This document shows positions 24,041-35,881 of a DNA stretch of 64,000 nt, one piece after another. The stretch covers positions 146,502,798-146,566,797 of the forward strand of contig NC_081183.1 in the NCBI RefSeq assembly GCF_029867415.1, written 5' to 3'. Under the pieces are notes generated by a model. It was not told the DNA's origin. It ran no database searches and was given only the letters and a program-made list of their open reading frames with translations. Within the stretch, counting starts at the first letter, position 1. Every line of letters starts with the position of its first letter. This stretch comes from Vicia villosa. Taxonomy: Eukaryota; Streptophyta; Magnoliopsida; Fabales; Fabaceae. The translations under genes and the position numbers were made by a program.

Positions 24041-27000
24041 TGTCATACCCCAAAATTTGCCCTCTTCATTTCATCTTCAATGATTCAAGGTTCAAAGGCT
24101 TTCTCAAAAGCACTCTCTCCTATTCAAAATTAGGGTTGGCATTTTATCAAAGGATTTTGAATCTCTGAGGCCTCAAATGGATCTCAAGGTACATATGTAT
24201 CAAAGCATCTCCATGTCAAAAGTCAAGCTTCAATTCCAAGGTTTGCTCACTCAATGGCTCAGATGATCAATAATCGTCTATGTTGACCTAAAAGTCAACT
24301 ATAGTCAAAATACAGTCAAACTTCAAGATTTTTGGTCAACATTAAGTATGTGAGGTTATATCCATCATTGGATCAAAGGTTGATCATGATCCATTAATAA
24401 AAACTCAGAGATGAACAAATGCAAAGGTTCAAATTAGGGTTTTTTTATAGGAGAAAGTCAATGCAACTTTGACTGGTCATAACTTTCACATGGAGCATCA
24501 AAAATTTCCCAACCGAAGCCTATTTTGAAGGAAATTTGATTCTCTACAACTTTGCCTCTCACAAGCCAAGGCTATAAATGCTTCATTTGAGAGATATGGT
24601 CCAATACATTATAGGTCCTCCAAGAAGGTCAACAAAAACACCTTTTGGGTCAAAGCTCATAACTTGAGAATGGAAGCTTCAATGGAGATGAAACCAAAAG
24701 GAGTGTTTAAAGGACTCTTTGAGCTTTCCAGAAAGTCCTAGAACGCATTCATGTGATTAAAAGTGAAGGAGATACAAAGCTTAGAAGTTGGTCGAATTTG
24801 AAGATATACATAAAACCCTAAGTAATGAATTTTGAAGTTCTTGATTAAGGGGCCTAATATTTTCACTTCAAACATGGTCATGACCTTGTAGGAGACCTCT
24901 AAATCCATATTTATCCTTTTATAATTTTATTTACTATTTGTTTGAATTTTTATTCATTTAAATATCAAATAAATTTATAAAAAATATCAAGACAAATGGA
25001 TTAAATTATAGGGATTTTCTTTTAATCACACAAGGGCTCAACAAATGCCATAAGGAGGTCCAAATGTGAAGGGGAGGTTTTTTAACCAAAATTAGAAGGG
25101 ACTTTTTTCCATGCATATTCATGCAAAATATCAAAGGGACCAAAGATAAAGAGTCCAAGCCCATGTTTGACCTAATTCCATTGAGATATATATTCTAAAA
25201 TTCACTAAGAGAAGGGGAGGACGAAAAGATTGGATAAAGATAAGGGTTTCACGTCATAAAAATAACAAGGAACTAGGGAAAAGAGGAAACTCGGGTTGCA
25301 GCCGTTTTCCAGGATCCTTAAGCATGCATTCATCATCCTGAAGTCCCCAGCAATTGATTGAGATCCCCACACGAGCCTGAAGCATCCCGGAACAGGAGAA
25401 CCAGGTGTAAACGTTTTGCTTATATATTTTTCAATCGTGAATTCTTCATCCATGATGTTTAAGTTAGTTCCACGCATGTATCTATGTTTATAATCATGTT
25501 TAACGTCGTCTGGACCCATCGTTTCTGAGTTTTGACGCAAAAACAAGGGTTTGCCATGGTTAGGGCTAAGAGCATGTGGAGCTTCGTACCGGCGTCTACA
25601 GGGAGTTTTACATCAAACGGAGGTCACCAATGAATTCGCCATGGTCGATTTATGTAAACTGGGTGTTTCTTTCATTTGTTTTTGACCGTTTTGCAGGTTC
25701 GTCGCGTGAACCCGTCGGAGAAGATGACCGGGAACACTGTTCCGGCAGTCGTTTATTTTTCAAGATCGGCTGACTTCCAGCGTGGCGTGGGCATGTAACG
25801 CAATTGGCAGGTCAACAGGTCATAGACAGTCTCTCTCTTCCTCATTGGCTGACGGCGCAGCAAGGGCCCCACATGGAAAATTGTTTGACTATTCCATTTA
25901 ATTCCCTGTTTCTTTTATATAGTATTCAGTGCTATTATTTAATGACTAACGCATCGCAGCTCAACTGGCAAAGGAGAAAAGTGTATTACCATTAAAACCT
26001 GGGATCGATCCCTGGTGAATGCAATTATTTTTGACACCATTTCCTGTGAGTTCCAGCGTGCACAACCAAGGAGAGGCACACCATACATCCTCGATTCTGG
26101 ACCAACAGATCTCCTCTTATCCAAATCTAATGTCTTAAAACTGAAGGAGTATACCATGAGCACGCAATTCACTCACATGTGATCCTATCCAGGTTCCTTT
26201 TATTTAATTATTTAGATTAATCAATAATTAATTATATAATTGTTTAGATTAATTAGTAATTAATTATATATGATTTAATTCATTTATTTAAATTAGGATT
26301 ATCATAAAAATTAGAAGTTAGGGTTATAATTATTGTTTTCTTGATTATTCCCGATTATTTCGACTATTCGATTAATTTATTTAATTATTTTAACCATAAA
26401 AATCCTATAAAATATATTAAGATATTAGGATTCGCCCAATCCCATTGGCCAGTGGCCAAAGTATTAGGGTTATGGTTTTCCAACCGACCTAGGTATTAGC
26501 CAAACAATTTAATTTATTATTCGCTTCGATTAAATCAATTGATCGCGGTGGGTAATAATCAAATAATTAAAATAACAATATATTTTGCTAAATGGTTTTA
26601 ACCAAAGCTATTGGTTATGATGATTAGCATTTTCCCTTCATCCAAATTCGTTATTATTTTTAATCGAATCTATCGATTATGAGGAGTAACGATAATTAAA
26701 ATACGCACATTTGCTATTCGTGGTAATCGAATCTATCGATTATAGTGGTTAGCAATCCTCCCTTTAATCCGTTAGCCATGGTAATCAAACCTATTGATTA
26801 TCGCGACTAATGGTAACAAATTAAAATCAGGGTTGTACGCCCAAAACTTTTAAAACACACTAAACCACGATACTACGGTGTTTCAACCCTGCGATGTTCA
26901 CAACTACGATAAGGTAATTCAAAATGCCTTCGAACATTCGCATTTCAAAACAACTTCAAAACAAATTCAAATACATTCAATTCAACTCTAAGGCGTACAA

Positions 27001-27325
27001 TCCTGTCCCCGAACTACGTTGACTCTGATTCTCCATAAGGAGATACGTAGGCACTTGGATAACCAAGGCGAGTCCCCTTCCTCTAAATTCTAATCCTGTC
27101 AATATAATTAGCTTTATAATTACTCTCTGTCACCTTTCTTTATAAACCTTGCCATAAACCTTTATCTTTGAATGTTAGCCTTTAGGAAAGGGTTGAGGGT
27201 GCCTAACACCTTCCCTCGACCTGAATATAGTATCTTACCCTGATCTCTTAACTACGTAGGTTTCCTATTCGCCCTTCAGAATAGGTGGCGACTCTAAAAG
27301 TTTAATTTTTAGGCAGGTTGCTACA
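24041..27325 (+). repeat. Ogre 5' LTR
   Basis: TGTCATACCCC...GGTTGCTACA, 3,285 bp, directly repeated at 32,597-35,881. The interior includes a TAATTA-rich stretch (26,200-26,400) and several ATCGATTAT blocks. Short reading frames in it occur in both copies and are not genes. Confidence 0.95.
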
Positions 27326-27327
27326 GC

Positions 27328-27345
27328 TGGCGACTCTGCTGGGGA
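27328..27345 (+). promoter_or_regulatory. Ogre primer-binding site (tRNA-Arg class)
   Basis: TGGCGACTCTGCTGGGGA begins 2 bp after the LTR end, the usual spacing. Ogre elements are known to prime with tRNA-Arg, and this sequence supports the lineage assignment. Confidence 0.85.
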
Positions 27346-28109
27346 CAACTTAAATGGTGAATACTATGCTCCTATAGGTTTTAGGTTTTGGCAGGGTTTA
27401 GGTTTGACAACTTTTTAGGGTTTGGCTAATTCGCCTTTTTTAGGGTTTGTAATTTTTTTTTTTTAAATTTGTTTATTTGTTTTTTATCTAAAAAATATTT
27501 AATTGTTTATAATATGTTTATATTTAATTGTTTATGTTAATATATTTATATTTAATTGCCTAATTGTCATATTTTTATATGCACTGCCGACATATTATGT
27601 AATGTTAAAACCCTAAGTGTGGGAGTTAACTTTGAGATCAATAGGGGACATGAATCGCCTACGAGTCTCATTGATAACTCCACTCGGAGTGGGTTGAGTA
27701 TTTGGAAATGTCCAAAACGAGGCTTGACTTTGTTGAGGGCAGGACTGGATACTTGGCTGATCTCTCCGAGAACCTACCCCAAAAATTCGAACCTCATGGA
27801 TAAAATGAGTTGTTCTAAAATCCGAAGAGACAAAAAGTCTCGGAGGTTACGAACGACCCCATGAGACCTTCTAGAACCCCCCTATAAAAAGGTTGGCTCC
27901 AGAGAGCCGCTACGTCGAACCTATGAACTTATGTGATTATGTGCTATATGTATATATATGTGTTGATCATTTTTTTTTATTATTATTTCTTTTTCTATTC
28001 ATCATACATCAGGGGCATTCTTGCATCATATTTTATTCAAAAAAAAAAGAAAGAAAAAAGGATATCATACATATCATGCATGGCATACACATCATTTTCA
28101 TGACATTAA

Positions 28110-28529
28110 GAGAAGATTCCTCTTCTATCTCCAGAACAAGGGACCATTGGGAAGGATAACCTAACATCCCGACCATATTATCCAACAAGATTTCAGCAGA
28201 AGAGATCAATGGATCAGCAAAAGCAACAGGGCGGCCAACGCACCTGGAGGTCCAAGCTAAAACGATCATTCACTCCGTTGTACATGCCATTGTCTCAAGC
28301 CTTGCAACGCCTGCTCAGTCAGAACCTGGTAACTCTGCTACCTCCATACTCAGCTCCAGCTAACCCCGCTCCTGGGTCCAAGCATCATGCTAGGTGCGCT
28401 TATCATTCAGATAGTCCTGGTCATGATACAGAGGAATGTGGGCCATTGAAGCACAAGATCCAAGATTTGATTGAAGAATGGCTCATTGAGTTCAAAGATC
28501 CTCGCAAGTCTAATACCATAGGTGGCTAG
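28110..28529 (+). pseudogene. C-terminal gag remnant of Ogre
   Basis: The frame is open from just after a stop at 28,107 to a stop at 28,529, about 139 codons. It contains SRPYYPTRFQQKRS, then FTPLYMPLSQALQRLL, NLVTLLPP, and the degenerate zinc-finger block CAYHSDSPGHDTEEC followed by LKHKIQDLIEEWLIEF. This is the order found at the end of Tat/Ogre gag proteins. The capsid part before it and all of pol after it are missing. The only ATG that fits (28,209) is internal, so the fragment probably makes no functional protein. The leader 27,346-28,109 and the stretch 28,530-29,985 hold no recognisable coding domain. Confidence 0.75.
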
Positions 28530-29990
28530 AAGGAGGATTTCTTAGATCATTAGTTTTGTTTTCATTCGCAAGTTCTTTCCGTTTGTTTAAACATTAGTCT
28601 TACGACATATGCTGTGTACTTTACAATAATCATTAATGCATAGCTTACGTTTGTCTTGATTTACTCCTAGTGTTCTCACTATATTTAAAACTGTGTTTTT
28701 ACTCGGTTTTCTCATTTGTGATATTCAACTCTCGTTAAAGTCGTGCACCTTTAGAGGGGGAATGACGAAAACGATGCCACAATTTCATACATTATGCTTT
28801 CGAACAGACCGTGTTGACGATGTACAGGCATTGTTTCAATTCCCAAATAATGGAGATATAAGGATGTTAATCCCTTGTCAACCCCTTTTGAGCCTAAAGA
28901 AGTAGGAGTTTTCCTTCATATAAAATAAAACCCTTCATACATAACCTGGGGTAGGGTAGTTGCTCAGTTAACTTAATTATTCCAAGTTGTTCCTTTGAAC
29001 ATAATCGCCGATGGTTCCCCGTCATCATTAAGTCCGACAGTCAATATCCGCAAAGAAAAAAGAGAAAGCAATGCAAAAGCCTGCTAAGTCAAAACCTATT
29101 AAGGAGACTTAGGCAAAATTGGGGCATCCCGCTGACTGTAGTTTTAAAATGAACAGTTCAGGCAAAAGTTAGGGATAACAAAGTTGAAAAGAGGTTACTA
29201 TATACCTTCGACAAAAGGAAAATATTACAAGAAGGGGAGATGGCTGCCTTTACGAATAAATCTTTGGTTTTTGAACCATCAAAAATATCAATATTCCCAA
29301 AGTCTTTTTGGAGCTTAAACACATAGCTAACTGAGCATAGGACCGGAGGACATCACGAAGAGGGGGATGGGTACAAATAAACTTTGAGCCACTATCCTTG
29401 TTTCTTAAAACCGTGAACCAGGCCACATTACAACCCTTAAAAGTCCTAACTGAAGCATGGTTAGTTCGAAAGCATACTGTTACCAAAAGGTATCCCGACT
29501 CCTTAAGGTCCACTATAACTCTTGAGTTGATATCACTTCCTTACAAAAAAAAGCTCCGTTTTATTCAAAAAATGTTTTTAAACTTTCAAGACAAACATAT
29601 GCATTCGCATCTTATGAATTTCATTACAAAATACACTTGTCTATGTGGATTCAGATGTTTAAACATCAGGGAGAAGTTGCATGGGGCATGGCTAAAAAAA
29701 ATCCTACTGACTGACGAAGTAGCTTTAAAAACTCGTCGAAAGAAGAAACATCCCTTATGCATGACTGGAATGGCTAATGTGTACACATGGCATAACTCGT
29801 CATTATACCATTTACATGGGGCAAATCTAATCAAGATCCATAGGATCTCTCGAAGACGCTGAATAGCCCGTGGGGCAAGCCCATTACCTGGGGGCACGTT
29901 GCAAAGGTCACTCAGTATCAGATGATGTTAATGCCACTCTCACATCCTTTCCAGGAACCTTTATAGGATATTTCTCAATCTGTCCATATA

Positions 29991-30720
29991 GTCTTCTTTA
30001 AGACATGTTCAAATACTCTTTACCCTTTCTAGGAGCCTTGTTCAAACAGTCTTTTAAAGACCCACCTTCTCATCCTTTCTATTTTCAAACCCTTGCAGAC
30101 AGTCTTCTCTAAGACATATTCCTTTCCAAGAACCTCTTCAGGTAGTCTTCTTTAAGACATTCTAAGAACATTTCTAGGTAGTCTTCTTTAAGACAATCAT
30201 CGTCATTTCCAATAACCTTTTCAGGTAGTCTTCTTCAAGATATTTCTTTTTCTAAGTACCTTTTCAGGTAGTCTTCTTCAAGACATCCCTTTTTCTAAGT
30301 TCCTTTTCGGGTAGTCTTCTTCAAGACATCCCTTTTTCTAAGTTCCTTTTCAGGTAGTCTTCTTCAAGACATTCATTTTCTAAGTGCATTTTCAGGTAGT
30401 CTTCTTCAAGATATTTCTTTTTCTAAGTACCTTTTCAGGTAGTCTTCTTCAAGACATTCCTTTTCTAAGTGCCTTTTCAGGTAGTCTTCTTCGAGACATT
30501 CTTGTTCTAAGTACCTTTTCAGGTAGTCTTTTTCAAACAATTTGGCATCCTTTTCAGGAATCCCTTTAGGTAGTCTTTTAAGACATTTTTCCAGCCTTTT
30601 CAGGTAGTCACCCTTAAGACATTCCTCTTTCTCTGTTGAAAACCTTTTTAAGGTAGTCTTCTTTAAGACAAATGTTCATGTCCATTCCAGAAACCTTTTC
30701 AGGTAGTCTTATAGAAGACA
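29991..30720 (+). repeat. Tandem array of about 42-bp units, each a small hairpin
   Basis: About 17 copies of a block around AGGTAGTCTTCTTCAAGACA are seen. In the regular part (30,220-30,500) spacing is 42-43 bp with the spacer CATTCCTTTTTCTAAGT. Each copy can fold as GTCTT-loop-AAGAC. Loops seen include CTTT (29,996-29,999), TTA (30,054-30,056), CTCT (30,107-30,110), CTTC (most copies), TT (near 30,577) and ATAG (near 30,711). Several arm changes keep pairing as G-U in RNA (AAGAT near 30,236 and 30,405; GAGAC near 30,491). Two copies (near 30,525 and 30,608) are broken. Confidence 0.85.
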
Positions 30721-31079
30721 TTATTTCGTTCCACTCATTACATCAATCAACATATGCATAAGCACTGTCCCATACATCAAAACATCCAATTCAAAACTCT
30801 GGTGCTAAGCTATACTATCCATCTGCTTCCCGGTAACCTTACTGTTGGTTCATTTCCAATCACCTGATTGATGTATCCCGGTAACCCTACCGATGATAGC
30901 AACCTTGTCGTCCATTTGACTCATAAACATACGTACATACGCATTAGCATATACATATCATCTAGCGCATTCACATACTGCATATCACAGAGGCCCAGCT
31001 TCATTAGCAGTCCAAAACATTTCAAAATCCAATTCTCGTTTGGTAGTTAGTTCGCGCCTGACTGTTATCTCAAAGCCAG

Positions 31080-31317
31080 TTCCCGTCCAGTAGTCAGTTC
31101 TCGTCTGACTGTTACCTCTATTCCAATTCCCATTCCAATTCCAATTCCAAACTTCTATGTTTCTATCCTATTCCAATTCCCATTCCAATTCCAACTCCAA
31201 ACTCCTATTTTTTCGGATCCTATTTCGATTCCCGTTCCAATTCCAATTCCAAACTCCTATTTTTATTTCAAATCCCATTTCAATTCCAAATACTATTCCA
31301 ATTTCAATTTCAATTTA
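31080..31317 (+). repeat. Low-complexity (CCAATTC)-type repeat
   Basis: Repeated ATTCCAATTCC/ACTCCTATTT-type blocks lead into the 63-bp array. It looks like a degenerate short tandem repeat. Just before it (30,830-31,075), CCCGGTAACC and CAGTTCNCGTC-type blocks each occur at least twice. Confidence 0.7.
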
Positions 31318-31940
31318 AATCGTAACCCTCGCGTTACGTCTTATCACGGCAGTGATAATGGCACCTCCTATTTCAATCCAAATCGTAACCCTCGCGTTAC
31401 GTCTTATCACGGCAGTGATAATGGCACCTCCTATTTCAATCCAAATCGTAACCCTCGCGTTACGTCTTATCACGGCAGTGATAATGGCACCTCCTATTTC
31501 AATCCAAATCGTAACCCTCGCGTTACGTCTTATCACGACAGTGATAATGGCACCTCCTATTTCAATCCAAATCGTAACCCTCGCGTTACGTCTTATCACG
31601 GCAGTGATAATGGCACCTCCTATTTCAAACCAAATCGTAACCCTCGCGTTACGTCTTATCGCGGCAGTGATAATGGCACCTCCTATTTCAATCCAAATCG
31701 TAACCCTCACGTTACGTCTTATCACGGCAGTGATAATGGCACCTCCTATTTCAATCCAAATCGTAACCCTCGCGTTACGTCTTATCACGGCAGTGATAAT
31801 GGCACCTCCTATTTCAAACCAAATCGTAACCCTCGCATTACGTCTTATCACGGCAGTGATAACGGCACCTCCTATTTCAAACCAAATCGTAACCCTCGCG
31901 TTACGTCTTATCACGGCAGTGATAATGGCACCGAGCTCAT
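31318..31940 (+). repeat. Tandem array of ten 63-bp units with two hairpins each
   Basis: CGTAACCCTCGCGTTACG-type cores start at 31,321 and recur every 63 bp up to 31,888 (ten copies). Each unit has two perfect stem-loops: CGTAAC-CCTCGC-GTTACG and TATCAC-GGCA-GTGATA. Only a few substitutions occur between units: GACA for GGCA in copy 4, TATCGC in copy 6, CTCACG in copy 7, ATTACG in copy 9, and AACC for ATCC in several. Because 63 is a multiple of three, both strands are open for more than 210 codons, but the peptides are only the repeat. Two diverged copies downstream (32,036-32,065 and 32,131-32,157) keep the TATCAC / GTGAT arms with longer loops. Confidence 0.95.
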
Positions 31941-32582
31941 TGGCAATAGCCAAAACTCATTTCAACTTCAGTTTCAATTTCAATCCCAATAATGATTTAT
32001 TGCGTTAGTCCCTGAGCAGCAAATAAAGTTATGTCTTATCACGTTAGTCCCCTTGGCAGTGATACAGAATTACGTTTCCTCGAAAATAGGGATTTATTTT
32101 CCCTATTTTTCAAACAGTTCTTCAATTGGATTTATCACGTCAGTCCCTTGGCAGTGATCTGCTTCAAAATTTCAAACAAGGTTTTTTTCTTTTCCCAACT
32201 TACTAACACACTTCAACTGGCGTACTAACAATCATGCATCATTCAACTAACTTACTTCATTCATACATAATACATATACATACATTGCTCTCATTTATTT
32301 TGAGAAGCTCACTGCATCATACATTGCATGCATCATAACATTGCATAAAATTCAGGTTGCCTCTTTAGGCTATGCTACAATCAAAGCATCTGGTTCCTTC
32401 CAGAAAGTACATGCTTCACAAGGAGAAGGGTATTTACCTTGGGTGGCATCTTTAAGCCCATCCCCCACAGAACTCTTGCCTGAACAAATGTAAATTTTAG
32501 GGCATTTCAGTGTCCAATCGTCTTCTACCTTTAGATCACGATAGGCAGACGTGCCTATCTGACTCTTCAGGTTTAAGAAGAT

Positions 32583-32596
32583 TGAACAGGGGCAGC
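32583..32596 (+). promoter_or_regulatory. Ogre polypurine tract
   Basis: The purine-rich stretch GAACAGGGGCAGC directly precedes the 3' LTR start at 32,597, where plus-strand DNA priming would be expected. The assignment is by position. Confidence 0.5.
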
Positions 32597-35500
32597 TGTC
32601 ATACCCCAAAATTTGCCCTCTTCATTTCATATTCAATGATTCAAGGTTCAAAGGCTTTCTCAAAAGCACTCTCTCCTATTCAAAATTAGGGTTGGCATTT
32701 TATCAAAGGATTTTGAATCTCTGAGGCCTCAAATGGATCTCAAGGTACATATGTATCAAAGCATCTCCATGTCAAAAGTCAAGCTTCAATTCCAAGGTTT
32801 GCTCACTCAATGGCTCAGATGATCAATAATCGTCTATGTTGACCTAAAAGTCAACTATAGTCAAAATACAGTCAAACTTCAAGATTTTTGGTCAACATTA
32901 AGTATGTGAGGTTATATCCATCATTGGATCAAAGGTTGATCATGATCCATTAATAAAAACTCAGAGATGAACAAATGCAAAGGTTCAAATTAGGGTTTTT
33001 TTATAGGAGAAAGTCAATGCAACTTTGACTGGTCATAACTTTCACATGGAGCATCAAAAATTTCCCAACCGAAGCCTATTTTGAAGGAAATTTGATTCTC
33101 TACAACTTTGTCTCTCACAAGCCAAGGCTAGAAATGCTTCATTTGAGAGATATGGTCCAATACATTATAGGTCCTTCAAGAAGGTCAACAAAAACACCTT
33201 TTGGGTCAAAGCTCATAACTTGAGAATGGAAGCTTCAACGGAGATGAAACTAAAAGGAGTGTTTAAAGGACTCTTTGAGCTTTCCAGAAAGTCCTAGAAT
33301 TCATTCATGTGATTAAAAGTGAAGGAGATACAAAGCTTAGAAGTTGGTCGAATTTGAAGATATACATAAAACCCTAAGTAATGAATTTTGAAGTTCTTGA
33401 TTAAGGGGCCTAATATTTTCACTTCAAACATGGTCATGACCTTGTAGGAGACCTCTAAATCCATATTTATCCTTTTGTAATTTTATTTACTATTTGTTTG
33501 AATTTTTATTCATTTAAATATCAAATAAATTTATAAAAAATATCAAGACAAATGGATTAAATTATAGGGATTTTCTTTTAATCACACAAGGGCTCAACAA
33601 ATGCCATAAGGAGGTCCAAATGTGAAGGGGAGGTTTTTTAACCAAAATTAGAAGGGACTTTTTTCCATGCATATTCATGCAAAATATCAAAGGGACCAAA
33701 GATAAAGAGTCCAAGCCCATGTTTGACCTAATTCCATTGAGATATATATTCTAAAATTCACTAAGAGAAGGGGAGGACGAAAAGATTGGATAAAGATAAG
33801 GGTTTCACGTCATAAAAATAACAAGGAACTAGGGCAAAGAGGAAACTCGGGTTGCAGCCGTTTTCCAGGATCCTTAAGCATGCATTCATCATCCTGAAGT
33901 CCCCAGCAATTGATTGAGATCCCCACACGAGCCTGAAGCATCCCGGAACAGGAGAACCAGGGGTAAACGTTTTGCTTATATATTTTTCAATCGTGAATTC
34001 TTCATCCATGATGTTTAAGTTAGTTCCACGCATGTATCTATGTTTATAATCATGTTTAACGTCGTCTGGACCCATCGTTTCTGAGTTTTGACGCAAAAAC
34101 AAGGGTTTGCCATGGTTAGGGCTAAGAGCATGTGGAGCTTCGTACCGGCGTCTACAGGGAGTTTTACATCAAACGGAGGTCACCAATGAATTCGCCATGG
34201 TCGATTTATGTAAACTGGGTGTTTCTTTCATTTGTTTTTGACCGTTTTGCAGGTTCGTCGCGTGAACCCGTCGGAGAAGATGACCGGGAACACTGTTCCG
34301 GCGGTCGTTTGTTTTTCAAGATCGACTGACTTCCAGCGTGGCGTGGGCATGTAACGCAATTGGCAGGTCAACAGGTCATAGACAGTCTCTCTCTTCCTCA
34401 TTGGCTGACGGCGCAGCAAGGGCCCCACATGGAAAATTGTTTGACTATTCCATTTAATTCCCCGTTTCTTTTATATAGTATTCAGTGCTATTATTTAATG
34501 ACTAACGCATCGCAGCTGAACTGGCAAAGGAGGAAAGTGTATTACCATTAAAACCTGGGATCGATCCCTGGTGAATGCAATTATTTTTGACACCATTTCC
34601 TGTGAGTTCCAGCGTGCACAACCAAGGAGAGGCACACCATACACCCTCGATTCTGGACCAACAAATCTCCTCGTATCCAAATCTAACGTCTTAAAACTGA
34701 AGGAGTATACCACGAGCACGCAATTCACTCACATGTGATCCTATCCAGGTTCCTTTTATTTAATTATTTAGATTAATCAATAATTAATTATATAATTGTT
34801 TAGATTAATTAGTAATTAATTATATATGATTTAATTCATTTATTTAAATTAGGATTATCATAAAAATTAGAAGTTAGGGTTATAATTATTGTTTTCTTGA
34901 TTATTCCCGATTATTTCGACTATTCGATTAATTTATTTAATTATTTTAACCATAAAAATCCTATAAAATATATTAAGATATTAGGATTCGCCCAATCCCA
35001 TTGGCCAGTGGCCAAAGTATTAGGGTTATGGTTTTCCAACCGACCTAGGTATTAGCCAAACAATTTAATTTATTATTCGCTTCGATTAAATCAATTGATC
35101 GCGGTGGGTAATAATCAAATAATTAAAATAACAATATATTTTGCTAAATGGTTTTAACCAAAGCTATTGGTTATGATGATTAGCATTTTCCCTTCATCCA
35201 AATTCGTTATTATTTTTAATCGAATCTATCGATTATGAGGAGTAACGATAATTAAAATACGCACATTTGCTATTCGTGGTAATCGAATCTATCGATTATA
35301 GTGGTTAGCAATCCTCCCTTTAATCCGTTAGCCATGGTAATCAAACCTATTGATTATCGCGACTAATGGTAACAAATTAAAATCAGGGTTGTACGCCCAA
35401 AACTTTTAAAACACACTAAACCACGATACTACGGTGTTTCAACCCTGCGATGTTCACAACTACGATAAGGTAATTCAAAATGCCTTCGAACATTCGCATT

Positions 35501-35881
35501 TCAAAACAACTTCAAAACAAATTCAAATACATTCAATTCAACTCTAAGGCGTACAATCCTGTCCCCGAACTACGTTGACTCTGATTCTCCATAAGGAGAT
35601 ACGTAGGCACTTGGATAACCAAGGCGAGTCCCCTTCCTCTAAATTCTAATCCTGTCAATATAATTAGCTTTATAATTACTCTCTGTCACCTTTCTTTATA
35701 AACCTTGCCATAAACCTTTATCTTTGAATGTTAGCCTTTAGGAAAGGGTTGAGGGTGCCTAACACCTTCCCTCGACCTGAATATAGTATCTTACCCAGAT
35801 CTCTTAACTACGTAGGTTTCCTATTCGCCCTTCAGAATAGGTGGCGACTCTAAAAGTTTAATTTTTAGGCAGGTTGCTACA
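32597..35881 (+). repeat. Ogre 3' LTR
   Basis: 3,285 bp, the same length as the 5' LTR and differing at about two dozen positions by eye (for example TGTCTCTC for TGCCTCTC near 33,110, and CAGATC for CTGATC near 35,796). The 3' end GGTTGCTACA is followed by CCTAG, the second copy of the target duplication. Confidence 0.95.

Larger units (their letters stand above)
24041..35881 (+). mobile_element. Ogre-type LTR retrotransposon, non-autonomous deletion derivative
   Basis: Two LTRs of exactly 3,285 bp (24,041-27,325 and 32,597-35,881) start TGTCATACCCC and end GGTTGCTACA. I counted about two dozen single-base differences and no indels between them by eye. The 5' LTR is followed after 2 bp by the primer-binding site TGGCGACTCTGCTGGGGA, the tRNA-Arg type typical of Ogre elements. 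The flanks carry a nearly matching 5-bp duplication (CCAAG at 24,036-24,040, CCTAG at 35,882-35,886). The internal 5.27 kb retains only the C-terminal end of gag and long non-coding and tandem-repeat sequence; protease, RT, RNase H and integrase are absent. It could move only with enzymes supplied by a full-length Ogre. A TATATAG box at 25,916-25,922 (and 34,472-34,478) is a candidate promoter. Confidence 0.93.

Noticed and set aside
25205..26172. Open frames of 60-113 codons inside the Ogre LTR, repeated at 33,761-34,728
   Set aside because: They occur in both LTR copies, have no recognised domain and change freely between copies, so they are treated as chance frames in LTR DNA.
29250..29897. 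Frames of 87-154 codons in the Ogre internal region
   Set aside because: No retroelement or host domain is recognisable, and neighbouring sequence is non-coding 3' region of the element.
31315..32008. Overlapping open frames of more than 210 codons on both strands over the 63-bp array
   Set aside because: They exist only because the repeat unit is a multiple of three and lacks stops; the peptides are exact repeats of 21 residues and there is no promoter or family match.
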